Assembly (NCBI RefSeq): GCF_902506345.1
Contig: NZ_LR733413.1
Span: 3,049,198-3,113,197 of the forward strand
Source: Flavobacterium sp. 9R
GTDB taxonomy: Bacteria > Bacteroidota > Bacteroidia > Flavobacteriales > Flavobacteriaceae
Direction of reading: 5' to 3'
DNA: 64,000 nt
Below are positions 25,179-33,270 of the stretch, in pieces. Every line of letters starts with the position of its first letter. Positions within the stretch are counted from its first letter, which is position 1. A program made the position numbers and the translations under genes. The notes beneath the pieces were generated by a model. The model was not told the DNA's origin and did not search any database. It saw only the letters and a list, made by a program, of their open reading frames with translations.

Positions 25179-25546
25179 TTTTTGATTATTTTGATACTTG
25201 CAAGTTATGTTTTTTTTTGAAAACCATCAATTAAGTTTTTTAAGGATAGTATGGGCTTTTGTCATAAATTTGTAGGAATCCTGTTTTTTTTAACGCTTTT
25301 TTAATGTTGATAGATTCGTATGTTTGGTTTTAAATTTTAATACATTTTAGAGAATAAAATGTTAAAATTATTGTTTTACTGAGAATTATATTAAAATAGG
25401 TTAATGTGGTTTTGTTTTTCAAATCAGAACTAAGAATTTTAGCCTCAAAAAAATTTTTTTATTTAAACTAAACATATAAATTTGCCTTTCTACAAGTTTT
25501 ATTATAACAAAAAATAAATTATTTAAAATTTTTAAAATTAAAAAAA
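25179..25546. other. Gene-free AT-rich region upstream of the Ton operon
   Basis: This 368-base gap between divergent genes is very AT-rich with long A/T runs. It holds the palindrome ACTTGCAAGT (25196-25205), a TAAATTTG element at 25265-25272 and another at 25477-25484, the latter 62 bases before exbB and the best -7 candidate for the operon. No open reading frame of note or RNA gene is visible. Confidence 0.5.
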
Positions 25547-26374
25547 ATGGCAAACGTTAAAGCAAAAAAAGAAAGCACTTCAAATGGAGGAGGAATGGTT
25601 TCAGGAATTATTATCGCATCATGTGTTTTTGTAGGATGGTTAGTATGGACTTTTATTATGGGAGACGGTGCTAACTTTGAAGGAGGAGTAAATACAGGCC
25701 ACCCACTACCAGGAAATTACTTAGCAATGGTTTATAAAGGAGGTCCTATCGTACCAGTTTTGATGGGATTATTATTAATGGTGATTGTATTTTCTTTCGA
25801 AAGATACATGGTAATCACTAAAGCTGCTGGAAAAGGTAACTTAGATACTTTTATGAAAAAAGTACAAGGTGATATTAAAGAAGGAAAAATTGATGAAGCT
25901 ATCGTAGCTTGTGATAAACAACAAGGTTCTGTAGCTAATGCTATTAAATCTGCTTTGGTAAAATACCAAGATGTTAAAAAAGAAGGATTCAATAGTGAAG
26001 AAGCTTCTGAAACTATCCACAAAGAAATCGAAGAGGCTACTTCATTAGAAATGCCAATGTTAGAGAAAAATATGACTATCATTTCTTCATTAGTATCTTT
26101 AGGAACTCTTGCTGGTTTGTTAGGAACAGTAACAGGTATGATTAAAGCGTTTGGTGCGTTAGCAACTGCAGGTACTCCTGACCAAGCTGCTCTTGCAAAT
26201 GGTATCTCTGAGGCACTTATCAATACAGCTACAGGTATCTCTACTTCTGTATTAGCAATTATCTCTTACAACTTCTTTACTTCTAAAATTGACGATTTAA
26301 CTTACTCTATCGATGAGGCTGGTACTACTATCGTTAACACTTACAGAAAATTTAGAGGTAGCTTAAAACAATAA
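25547..26374 (+). CDS. exbB: ExbB/TolQ-type proton channel protein
   Basis: ExbB forms the inner-membrane pentameric stator that, with ExbD, turns the proton gradient into motion of TonB. The 275-residue protein has an extra N-terminal transmembrane helix (about 17-38), a second at about 67-88, and the conserved MotA/TolQ/ExbB pair near 175-205 and 225-247, with SLVSLGTLAGLLGTVTGMIKAFGALA and the later GISEALINTATGI. The long cytoplasmic loop (about 95-170) is as usual for the family. It is the first gene of the operon, 62 bases after a TAAATTTG element. Confidence 0.96.
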   Translation: MANVKAKKESTSNGGGMVSGIIIASCVFVGWLVWTFIMGDGANFEGGVNTGHPLPGNYLAMVYKGGPIVPVLMGLLLMVIVFSFERYMVITKAAGKGNLDTFMKKVQGDIKEGKIDEAIVACDKQQGSVANAIKSALVKYQDVKKEGFNSEEASETIHKEIEEATSLEMPMLEKNMTIISSLVSLGTLAGLLGTVTGMIKAFGALATAGTPDQAALANGISEALINTATGISTSVLAIISYNFFTSKIDDLTYSIDEAGTTIVNTYRKFRGSLKQ

Positions 26375-26437
26375 TTAATATTAAATTAGAGTTATAGAAT
26401 TAAAACTCTAGGTTTAATTTAAAATAAAACAAAGAAA

Positions 26438-27055
26438 ATGGCAGAATTAAATACTAAAGGAGGAAAAAAATCCACATCGATTGATATGACCGCGATGTGT
26501 GATGTTGCTTTCCTTTTGCTAACGTTCTTTATTTTGACTGCTACAGCTAAAGCTCCTGAAGTTTTACCAGTGGATACGCCACAATCTACAGTGCAAACTA
26601 AATTGCCTACAGATAACTTGGCTACAATCACAATTGGTAAAGGAAAAGTGTTTTTTGACTTAAAAGGAAGAGAAGTTCGTAAGAAAACCCTAGAATTAAT
26701 GGGGCAAAAGTACGAAATGGAATTTTCTGATGACGATACAAACAAATTTGCTTTGATGGAAAGTTTTGGTGTGCCACTTCAAAATTTAAAACAAATTTTG
26801 GATATGAAGGCGTCAGATAGAGCTAAAGCAGGTCAACCAGGTATTCCAAAAGATTCTTTAGACAATCAATTGAAAGAATGGCTTTTAAATGCAAGACGTG
26901 CTAATATTGATATTAATGACAAAGAATTGGAAATAGCAATCAAAGGAGATGCTAAAGAAGAATATGCTACAATTAAACAAGTAATGGATATTTTGCAAGA
27001 TCAAAAAATCAACAACTTTAGTTTGGTTACTGGTTTAAGAGGAAAGAATTTTTAA
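26438..27055 (+). CDS. exbD: ExbD-type biopolymer transport protein (first copy)
   Basis: A 205-residue ExbD homologue: short cytoplasmic N-terminus, one transmembrane helix and a periplasmic domain. The helix region SIDMTAMCDVAFLLLTFFIL (about 12-31) carries the membrane-embedded aspartate that takes protons in ExbD. The protein is longer than enterobacterial ExbD (about 140) because of an insertion of roughly 60 residues in the periplasmic part. Bacteroidota commonly have two ExbD genes side by side, as here. It lies 63 bases after exbB. Confidence 0.94.
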   Translation: MAELNTKGGKKSTSIDMTAMCDVAFLLLTFFILTATAKAPEVLPVDTPQSTVQTKLPTDNLATITIGKGKVFFDLKGREVRKKTLELMGQKYEMEFSDDDTNKFALMESFGVPLQNLKQILDMKASDRAKAGQPGIPKDSLDNQLKEWLLNARRANIDINDKELEIAIKGDAKEEYATIKQVMDILQDQKINNFSLVTGLRGKNF

Positions 27056-27074
27056 TTAATAAAGACACACTATA

Positions 27075-27635
27075 ATGGCTGAATTAAATACCGGTGGCGG
27101 TGGAGGCAAAAAAGGTGGTGGAAAAGTAAGAAGTAAAAAACAAAATTCAAAAGTAGATTTAACTGCTATGGTGGATTTGGCCTTCTTATTGATTACCTTC
27201 TTTATGTTGACCACAACGCTATCAAAACCTCAATCTATGAATTTGGGGTTGCCAGATAAAGCAGATAAACCAGAAGATAATAAGGATATTAAAGTTGATG
27301 AAAATCGTACTATGACTATTCTGCTTGGTGAGAACGGAAAGTTAGTATCCTATATGGGTATGATTAGTGCTCCACTTGCTGCTCCTAAAGATTTTGCTTA
27401 TGGAAAAGATGGTATTCGAAAAGAATTATTATCTAGAAGACAATCAGTATTAGAATATTCTGCATCTAAAGGGAAACCAAAGAACGGAATTATTGTAATT
27501 ATTAAACCAAGTAAAAAAGCAACATACCGCAACTTGGTAGATATATTGGATGAGATGGCTATAGTAGATGTTCCTACTTATGCTATAGTAAACGAGTTTT
27601 CGCCAGAGGAACAAAAATTGTTAGCGGCAAAATAG
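27075..27635 (+). CDS. exbD: ExbD-type biopolymer transport protein (second copy)
   Basis: A second ExbD homologue, 186 residues. The N-terminus is unusually glycine/lysine-rich (TGGGGGKKGGGKVRSKKQ) before the transmembrane helix VDLTAMVDLAFLLITFFMLTTT, which keeps the proton-carrying Asp. The periplasmic domain ends in a typical ExbD fold segment (GIIVIIKPSKKATYRNLVDILDEM). It begins 19 bases after the first exbD. The two ExbD proteins are clearly diverged and may form a heterodimer inside the ExbB pentamer. Confidence 0.94.
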   Translation: MAELNTGGGGGKKGGGKVRSKKQNSKVDLTAMVDLAFLLITFFMLTTTLSKPQSMNLGLPDKADKPEDNKDIKVDENRTMTILLGENGKLVSYMGMISAPLAAPKDFAYGKDGIRKELLSRRQSVLEYSASKGKPKNGIIVIIKPSKKATYRNLVDILDEMAIVDVPTYAIVNEFSPEEQKLLAAK

Positions 27636-27672
27636 TATAGCTACTTTGCCTATAACCTAATAATTAAGAAAA

Positions 27673-28473
27673 ATGAAATTAGATATATTAAAAAATCAAT
27701 GGCTTGATATCGTTTTTGAAGGACGTAATAAATTGTATGGAGCTTATGAGTTAAGAAAATCTAATCGTAAGACTTCAATGAGAGCACTTATTATGGGTGC
27801 TATCGTTTTCAGTTTAGCGGTTAGTGCACCTCTTATTGCAAGTTTATTGCCAAACTCTTCTGATGATGATGAAAATCTTGATGTGAAAATCACAGCGGTA
27901 AAATTACCACCTAAAAAACAAGAAGAGAAAAAACCAGATCTTCCACCACCACCTCCACCAAAACCAAAAGTGGATCAAGTGAAATTTGTTAAGCCAGTTG
28001 TGGCGAAAGCAGAAGAAGTAGTAGAAGAAATTGTTGAGGTTAAACAAATCAAAGACAAGAACATTGGTGCTGAAACTATTAAAGGTGATCCGGATGCAAT
28101 TTTAACAGTTGATGAGCCAGTTGGTACTGGTACAGCTGCTGTTGTTGAAGAAGATAACACGGTTTATAATACAGCTGGTATTGAGCAAAAACCAGAATTC
28201 CCAGGAGGTATGGAAAAATTCTACAAATTCGTAGGAAACAATTACCAAGCTCCAGAAGAAGAAGGTTTGAAAGGAAAAGTTTATGTGACTTTTGTTGTTG
28301 AGAAAGATGGTTCATTAACTGATATCAAAGTATTAAGAGATATTGGATATGGAACAGGAAAAGAAGCAATTAGAGTTTTGAATAAATGTCCAAAATGGAT
28401 TCCTGGTGAGCAAAATGGTAAAAAAGTTAGGGTATTGTACTCTCTTCCAATTACTATTCAATCAGCCGAGTAA
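27673..28473 (+). CDS. tonB: Energy transducer TonB
   Basis: TonB links the ExbB/ExbD motor to outer-membrane receptors. In this 266-residue protein, an N-terminal cytoplasmic part with the Bacteroidota signature EGRNKLYGAYELRKS (16-30) is followed by a transmembrane helix (about 37-58), a Pro/Lys/Glu-rich spacer with PPPPPPKPK (about 89-100), and the C-terminal TonB domain (about 175-266: KPEFPGGMEKF...GKVYVTFVVEKDGSL...CPKWIPGEQNGKKVRV). It probably serves SusC-type receptors such as the one at 57182. Its stop overlaps the next ATG by one base. Confidence 0.95.
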   Translation: MKLDILKNQWLDIVFEGRNKLYGAYELRKSNRKTSMRALIMGAIVFSLAVSAPLIASLLPNSSDDDENLDVKITAVKLPPKKQEEKKPDLPPPPPPKPKVDQVKFVKPVVAKAEEVVEEIVEVKQIKDKNIGAETIKGDPDAILTVDEPVGTGTAAVVEEDNTVYNTAGIEQKPEFPGGMEKFYKFVGNNYQAPEEEGLKGKVYVTFVVEKDGSLTDIKVLRDIGYGTGKEAIRVLNKCPKWIPGEQNGKKVRVLYSLPITIQSAE

Positions 28474-28700
28474 TGATTGCAAATTTAGTTGATAATATGA
28501 AGAAGAAATCGCCTAAAGAGCGATTTCTTCTCGTTATAGGCTTATTGTTTTTTTTAGTCTATTTGGTACTTGGCTTAGCAGTAATATTCTGGAAAGAATT
28601 CCCGTTACAAATGGAATTTAAGTATAGAGTTGCTTTAGGAGTTTTATTGGTAGTTTATGCTTTTATACGTTTTCTTAGATTTTATAATTCTAATAAATAG
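28473..28700 (+). CDS. Small two-helix membrane protein of the Ton operon
   Basis: A 75-residue protein with two hydrophobic segments (about 17-39 and 49-67) separated by a short charged loop (WKEFPLQMEFKYR). No family is recognised. Its ATG overlaps the tonB stop (TAATG) and it ends 5 bases before the PstS-like gene, so it is embedded in the operon and almost certainly translated. It could be an accessory subunit of the Ton motor, but nothing in the sequence proves that. Confidence 0.8.
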   Translation: MIANLVDNMKKKSPKERFLLVIGLLFFLVYLVLGLAVIFWKEFPLQMEFKYRVALGVLLVVYAFIRFLRFYNSNK

Positions 28701-28705
28701 TTGTT

Positions 28706-29611
28706 ATGAGAAGAATTAATTTATTGTTAGTTTTTTTAGGTTTTCTTGTATTAGGCTCATGTAAGTATGATAAAAAAGAAGAGACTGTTTTGAAAGGAAA
28801 TGTTGCAATTACGGTTGATGAAACTGTTTTGCCTTTACTACAAGCTCAAGCAGACGTTTTTCAAAATAAATATGATGCGACTATTAAGTTAGTGCCTAAG
28901 TCAGAAGCAGAAACGTTAAACGATTTGTTTAATGGTAAGACAGGTGTTGCTGTTTTAACTAGAAATTTATCGGAAAAAGAAAAAATTAACTTTTCTCAAA
29001 AAAAGATTATACCTAAAATCACTAATTTTGCGATTGACGCAATTGCATTGGTTAGAAATAAAACTTCTAATGATACTTTATTGGCCTTAAAAGACGTTAT
29101 AGAGTTTATGAAAGGGAATTCTAGTAATACGATTAAAGGTTTGGTTTTTGATAATCCTAATTCCAGTACGGTTAGTTATATTAAGAAGTTAGCAAATGTT
29201 GATGTGCTTCCAGAAAATGGAGTGTATTCCTTTAAATCAAATGAAGAAGTAATTAAGTTTGTTTCTGAAAATAATGGAATGATTGGTGTCATTGGGATGA
29301 ATTGGATATCTGAACCTTCTTCAAAAATGTTGCCATATCTTGAGAATATCAATGTTTTGAGTGTGAAAACACTTAATGGAAGTTCTTTTATTAGTCCTAC
29401 ACAAAATAATATAGCCGAAGGTACATATCCCTTGGCACGGGATTTGTTTATTGTTAATTGTCAAGGTTATTCAGGACTAGGAATGGGCTTTGCCTCTTTT
29501 ATAGCTGGTGATGTTGGACAACGAATAGTACTAAAATCAGGATTACTTCCTGTTAGAGTACCTGGAAGAAAATTAAACATTAGAAATGAAATTGAGAATG
29601 CAAAAGAATAA
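28706..29611 (+). CDS. PstS-like substrate-binding lipoprotein
   Basis: A 301-residue periplasmic binding protein of the phosphate-binding (PstS-like) family, with a lipoprotein signal ending LVLGSC (Cys at about 19). Family features include GNVAITVDETVLPLLQAQADVFQNKYDATI near the N-terminus, AETLNDLFNGKTGVAVLTRNLSEKE, and FIAGDVGQRIVLKSGLLPVRVPGR near the C-terminus. No PstA, PstB or PstC gene is nearby. Instead it sits in the Ton operon between a small membrane protein and a TPR protein, so it may sense or bind a ligand for Ton-linked uptake rather than feed an ABC transporter. Confidence 0.85.
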   Translation: MRRINLLLVFLGFLVLGSCKYDKKEETVLKGNVAITVDETVLPLLQAQADVFQNKYDATIKLVPKSEAETLNDLFNGKTGVAVLTRNLSEKEKINFSQKKIIPKITNFAIDAIALVRNKTSNDTLLALKDVIEFMKGNSSNTIKGLVFDNPNSSTVSYIKKLANVDVLPENGVYSFKSNEEVIKFVSENNGMIGVIGMNWISEPSSKMLPYLENINVLSVKTLNGSSFISPTQNNIAEGTYPLARDLFIVNCQGYSGLGMGFASFIAGDVGQRIVLKSGLLPVRVPGRKLNIRNEIENAKE

Positions 29612-29633
29612 ATATAAATTAATAGAAAAGAAG

Positions 29634-31295
29634 ATGAATAAATTAAAATTTTTTAGTGTTGCATTTTTTGCTTCTTTTACTCTTGTAAATGCACAAGATA
29701 TAGATCAAGCAAAAAAAGCAATTGATGCAGAACAGTTTGAAAAGGCCAAAACGATATTGAAATCTCTTTTGCAAGCTAAACCTTCAAATGGTACAGCATC
29801 TTTTTTACTTGGGAATGTTTACATGTCTCAAAAGGAATTGGATTCTGCAAAAATATTTTATCAAAAGGGAATTACTGGTTCTGATGGTGCAAAACTAAAC
29901 TACATTGGTTTAGGGCAATTGGATTTAGAAGCAAAAAATCAAACTGCTGCTCAAAGTAATTTTGATATTGCAATTAAAGACGCTAAACGAAAAGACGCTA
30001 CTGTGCCTACGTACATTGCACGTGCTTACATGAATGTCTCTAAACCTGATTACAAGAATGCCATAACAATACTTGAAAGAGCCAAAATTGATAGTCCACA
30101 AAATGCTGATTTGTTGTTGGCTTTGGGTGATGCTTATTATTTAGAAAACAAACAAAATGAAGCGTATTCTTCATATAGAAGTGCATTTCAGATTGATCCT
30201 ACTATGTTGAGAGCAAAGATGCAGTTAGGTGTTTTGTTAAAAGGTGCTAAATCTTATGATTTAGCGATTAATTCATTTAATGAAGTAATTGCTATTAATC
30301 CTAATTATGGACCTGTTTACAGAGAGTTAGCGGAAACCTATTATAAATGGGGTAGAAATAAGCCTTCAAAAGCTTCTGAGAACATGCAATTAGCTATTTC
30401 TAATTATGATAAGTATATGTCAATGACAGATTATTCTTTGGCATCAAGAATGAGAAGAGCTGACTTCTTAGTTTTGTTAAAAAACTGGCCTGAGCTTGAA
30501 AAAGAAGCTAATAAAATGATTGAGTTGGATAAAGTTAATCCAAGAATATATCGTTACTTGGCATATTCTGCATTTGAGAATGGAAATGTTGATGTTGCAT
30601 TGAAATCATTAGAAAGTTTTATTTCTAATCCAAATAGTAAAGTTATTGCTAAGGATTATATCTATTTAGCTGAAATTAAGTTTAAAAAAGCTATTGCTGC
30701 TGATGGACTTACAATGGATGCAGCTCTTTATTCTTCTGGATTGGGAGATTTGAAGAAAGCTTTGGAGTTAGAACCATTAGCAACTGAGGATTTGAATGAT
30801 ATTGGAAAAAAATTATTTTCTAAAAAATTCTATAAAGAAGCAGCTCCTGTTTTTGAATTAGGGACTAAAAACACTGAAGATAAAAACTTTGTAGATGATA
30901 ACATTTATTATGCATTATCACTATTTTACGCAAACAGTAAAAAAGATGTTAAAGCTGATTTAAATGATCTTAAAAATGCTGATGCTGCTTTAGATAAAGT
31001 TATTGTTGCGGCGCCGTCTTATCAAGATGCTTTTTTGTACAAAGCAAGAGTTAATAGATTGGCAGAGAATGAAGATTTAATCATTAAAAATTATGAATCT
31101 TATCTAGCAAAACTTACTGAAAAAGGTGAATTAGCAAATGCAACTCACAAAACGAAGATTGTTGAAAGTTACAACAATCTAGCAGCTAGTTATGCTAATA
31201 AGGATAAAGCTAAAGCGATTGAATATTTTAATAAGACTTTAGCAATCGACCCTACTAATGATTATGCTACAAAATCTTTAGCTACATTAAAATAA
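29634..31295 (+). CDS. Exported TPR-repeat protein of the Ton operon
   Basis: A 553-residue protein whose start is the ATG before a signal peptide (MNKLKFFSVAFFASFTLVNA, then QDIDQAKKA). An upstream in-frame start at 29586 lies inside the previous gene and would block the signal peptide. The rest is helical tetratricopeptide repeats, for example AKKAIDAEQFEKAKTILKSLLQAKP near the N-terminus and NNLAASYANKDKAKAIEYFNKTLAIDP at the C-terminus. TPR proteins are scaffolds; the partner is unknown. As last gene of the exbB operon, followed by a terminator, it is probably a periplasmic partner of the Ton system or the PstS-like protein. Confidence 0.9.
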   Translation: MNKLKFFSVAFFASFTLVNAQDIDQAKKAIDAEQFEKAKTILKSLLQAKPSNGTASFLLGNVYMSQKELDSAKIFYQKGITGSDGAKLNYIGLGQLDLEAKNQTAAQSNFDIAIKDAKRKDATVPTYIARAYMNVSKPDYKNAITILERAKIDSPQNADLLLALGDAYYLENKQNEAYSSYRSAFQIDPTMLRAKMQLGVLLKGAKSYDLAINSFNEVIAINPNYGPVYRELAETYYKWGRNKPSKASENMQLAISNYDKYMSMTDYSLASRMRRADFLVLLKNWPELEKEANKMIELDKVNPRIYRYLAYSAFENGNVDVALKSLESFISNPNSKVIAKDYIYLAEIKFKKAIAADGLTMDAALYSSGLGDLKKALELEPLATEDLNDIGKKLFSKKFYKEAAPVFELGTKNTEDKNFVDDNIYYALSLFYANSKKDVKADLNDLKNADAALDKVIVAAPSYQDAFLYKARVNRLAENEDLIIKNYESYLAKLTEKGELANATHKTKIVESYNNLAASYANKDKAKAIEYFNKTLAIDPTNDYATKSLATLK

Positions 31296-31315
31296 GAAGT
31301 ACTATTTAATATTTT

Positions 31316-31348
31316 AAAACGACAATCTTTGGGTTGTCGTTTTTTTTG
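31316..31348 (+). terminator. Rho-independent terminator of the Ton operon
   Basis: A stem of about 10 bp (AAAACGACAA with TTGTCGTTTT), an 8-base loop and a long T-run. It closes the exbB-to-TPR transcript. Confidence 0.88.
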
Positions 31349-31371
31349 TTTTTATATCAACTAGTTTTCTT

Positions 31372-31404
31372 TTGCCTAGCATAGTAGTTAAAGTAGTATC
31401 TTTG
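31372..31404 (+). promoter_or_regulatory. Promoter of queE
   Basis: TTG at 31372-31374 and TATCTTTG at 31397-31404, a 22-base spacer. It lies 18 bases before the ATG. Confidence 0.6.
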
Positions 31405-31422
31405 CACTTTTAATGTAAATAG

Positions 31423-32055
31423 ATGTTGTCAAAAGAAATACAATTGGAAGTTAATAAAGGGGCTATGTTGCCTTTAATGGAAGAGTTCTATACAATACAA
31501 GGCGAGGGTTCTCATACAGGAACAGCTGCTTACTTTGTTCGTATAGGCGGATGTGATGTTGGTTGCCATTGGTGTGATGTTAAAGAGAGCTGGAATGCAG
31601 AATTACATCCACCGACTAGTGTTGATAAAATTGTTGAGAATGCGGTTAAATATGCAGATACTGTCGTTGTTACTGGTGGAGAGCCTTTGACTTGGGATAT
31701 GACGCTGTTGACCTCTAAATTGAGGGAGCGTGGATTAAAATTGCATATTGAAACTTCTGGTGCTTATCCGCTATCTGGTTCTTGGGATTGGATTTGTCTT
31801 TCTCCTAAAAAAAATAAATTACCCACTCAAACGGTTTATGATAATGCTGATGAGTTAAAGGTTATAATCTATAATAAACATGACTTTGTTTTTGCAGAAG
31901 AACAAGCTTCAAAAGTAAATGATAGTGCTTTGTTGTTTCTTCAACCTGAATGGAGCAAAAAAGAAGAGATGACCCCTTTGATTGTTGATTACGTTATGAA
32001 TAATCCTAAGTGGAGAGTTTCATTGCAGACACATAAATATCTGAATATACCTTAG
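31423..32055 (+). CDS. queE: 7-carboxy-7-deazaguanine synthase
   Basis: QueE is a radical-SAM enzyme that converts 6-carboxytetrahydropterin to 7-carboxy-7-deazaguanine, on the way to preQ0 and queuosine. The 210-residue protein shows the N-terminal EEFYTIQGEGSHTGTAAYFVRIGGCDVGCHWCD, with the CX3CX2C cluster ligands at 44, 48 and 51. Further segments are VVTGGEPLTWD and HIETSGAYPL, typical of QueE. It has its own promoter and terminator. QueA of the same pathway is at 11659. Confidence 0.95.
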   Translation: MLSKEIQLEVNKGAMLPLMEEFYTIQGEGSHTGTAAYFVRIGGCDVGCHWCDVKESWNAELHPPTSVDKIVENAVKYADTVVVTGGEPLTWDMTLLTSKLRERGLKLHIETSGAYPLSGSWDWICLSPKKNKLPTQTVYDNADELKVIIYNKHDFVFAEEQASKVNDSALLFLQPEWSKKEEMTPLIVDYVMNNPKWRVSLQTHKYLNIP

Positions 32056-32082
32056 CTATTTGTTATGGAATAAGTTGTTTTA

Positions 32083-32105
32083 CAAAGGCCTTTTGGCCTT
32101 TTTTT
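32083..32105 (+). terminator. Rho-independent terminator of queE
   Basis: A perfect short stem, AAAGGCC with GGCCTTT around a TTTT loop, followed by further T residues. Confidence 0.85.
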
Positions 32106-32315
32106 GTTTTTCACAGTTTTGTTAAGTAAGAAGATTCTTTTGTGGAATTGTTTAATTGTTTAAATATCAAGTATGTAGAATATGTCAATTATGATGTGTA
32201 AAAAAAAGCAAGTGTTTTTTTGCGGTAATCGTTTTTTTTAAGCTCTTTTTAGATATATTTACAATTATGTTATTTATGACTTAATATTTTTTTATTTAAT
32301 GTAATCTATATATTT

Positions 32316-32711
32316 ATGAAAAGAATTTTATTTTTTGCAGCTTGTTTTTTTGTTTTATATAGTGCTAAATCTCAGAGTCTTAGTATTGCTAATGACGACA
32401 TTGTAGAGTATAATACGGTTGAAGTGAGGCCTGAATTTCCGGGGTCTTATACTAATTTTATGGATTTTGTTGCAAAAAATTTTTCATTACCTGATTACGA
32501 TGGTCCAACTGGTATTTTGAAAGTCGGATTTGTAATAGAAGTTGATGGTGTTGTTTCAAGCGTCAAAGTATTAAAAAACCTTGATACTACAGCCTCAAGT
32601 GAAATCAAAAAGGTTATGGCCAAATGCCCTCAGTGGAAACCAGGAGAGCATAATGGTAAACCTGTTAGAGTATATTACGAGTTTTCTTTAAAACTTATGA
32701 GTCAAAGCTAA
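32316..32711 (+). CDS. Exported stand-alone TonB C-terminal domain
   Basis: A 131-residue protein with a cleavable signal peptide (MKRILFFAACFFVLYSAKS, then QSLS), followed almost directly by a TonB C-terminal domain: VEVRPEFPGSYTNFMDFVAKNF...GILKVGFVIEVDGVVSSVKVLKN...CPQWKPGEHNGKPVRVYYEF. This aligns by eye with the C-terminal ~90 residues of the TonB at 27673. The transmembrane anchor, the EGRNKLYG N-terminus and the proline-rich spacer are missing, so it cannot be energised by ExbB/ExbD in the usual way. It may be a soluble periplasmic partner, competitor or stabiliser. It shares a terminator with the convergent gene downstream. Confidence 0.85.
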   Translation: MKRILFFAACFFVLYSAKSQSLSIANDDIVEYNTVEVRPEFPGSYTNFMDFVAKNFSLPDYDGPTGILKVGFVIEVDGVVSSVKVLKNLDTTASSEIKKVMAKCPQWKPGEHNGKPVRVYYEFSLKLMSQS

Positions 32712-32712
32712 T

Positions 32713-32752
32713 AAAAAGAGGAAAAAATGATTACCATTTTTTCCTCTTTTTT
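32713..32752. terminator. Bidirectional terminator overlapping the end of the yfiT-like gene
   Basis: The perfect 17-bp arms 32713-32729 and 32735-32751 (AAAAAGAGGAAAAAATG and its complement) with a 5-base loop give a T-run in either direction. The right arm is also the coding sequence for the last residues (KKRKKW) of the convergent minus-strand gene. Confidence 0.85.
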
Positions 32753-33267
32753 AGTTGGATGATATGTTCTAAGTGATGATTACAATGCCAAGCATACATT
32801 CCAATTATTTCTTTTATTGAAAAAGTTTTGTTGTGTTCTGGATGAATAAAAGTTTTGTTTAGTTCTTCTTCATTTAAGGAATTTAATAAAAACGATAATC
32901 TGAAATGTAAACCCTTTAAAAGTTGAATTGTTGGTTCAATAGGCATTGTTTTATTGTCAATTCCTTCTCCCCATAACTCTTCATAGTAATATTTTATAAC
33001 TGGCTCATTTTCTGTTAATGCCCATTTTATTCTTATAAAACAGTTCATATGACTATCCGCACAATGATGTACTACTTGGCGTATAGTCCATCCTTCTGGG
33101 CGATAAGGTGTGTTTAACTGTTCTTCAGTTAGTTGACTAATTGTTTTGTTAAGAGTTTCAGGGAAAATCTCAATTTCTCTTATTTTTTCAATTAAATACT
33201 CTCGTGTATATTTTGATGGTGCTTCAAATTGTCCAATTGGGTACTTTAGTTTTTCTATTGATTCCAT
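32731..33267 (-). CDS. YfiT/DinB-type putative metal-dependent transferase
   Basis: A 178-residue member of the DinB/YfiT-like four-helix superfamily, whose YfiT branch is annotated as bacillithiol transferase. It begins EKLKYPIGQFEAPSKYTREYL, typical of YfiT. The metal-binding histidines are visible in RQVVHHCADSH and in YAWHCNHHLEHII. The C-terminus is very basic (KKRKKW) because it is encoded by one arm of the shared terminator. It starts 3 bases after the methyltransferase stop, so the two form an operon. The substrate is not known. Confidence 0.85.
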   Translation of the reverse strand: MESIEKLKYPIGQFEAPSKYTREYLIEKIREIEIFPETLNKTISQLTEEQLNTPYRPEGWTIRQVVHHCADSHMNCFIRIKWALTENEPVIKYYYEELWGEGIDNKTMPIEPTIQLLKGLHFRLSFLLNSLNEEELNKTFIHPEHNKTFSIKEIIGMYAWHCNHHLEHIIQLKKRKKW

Positions 33268-33270
33268 TCT

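Noticed and set aside
25196..25205. Palindrome ACTTGCAAGT upstream of the HerA-like gene as an operator
   Set aside because: A single 10-bp palindrome can occur by chance and no matching regulator is nearby, so it is only mentioned, not called.
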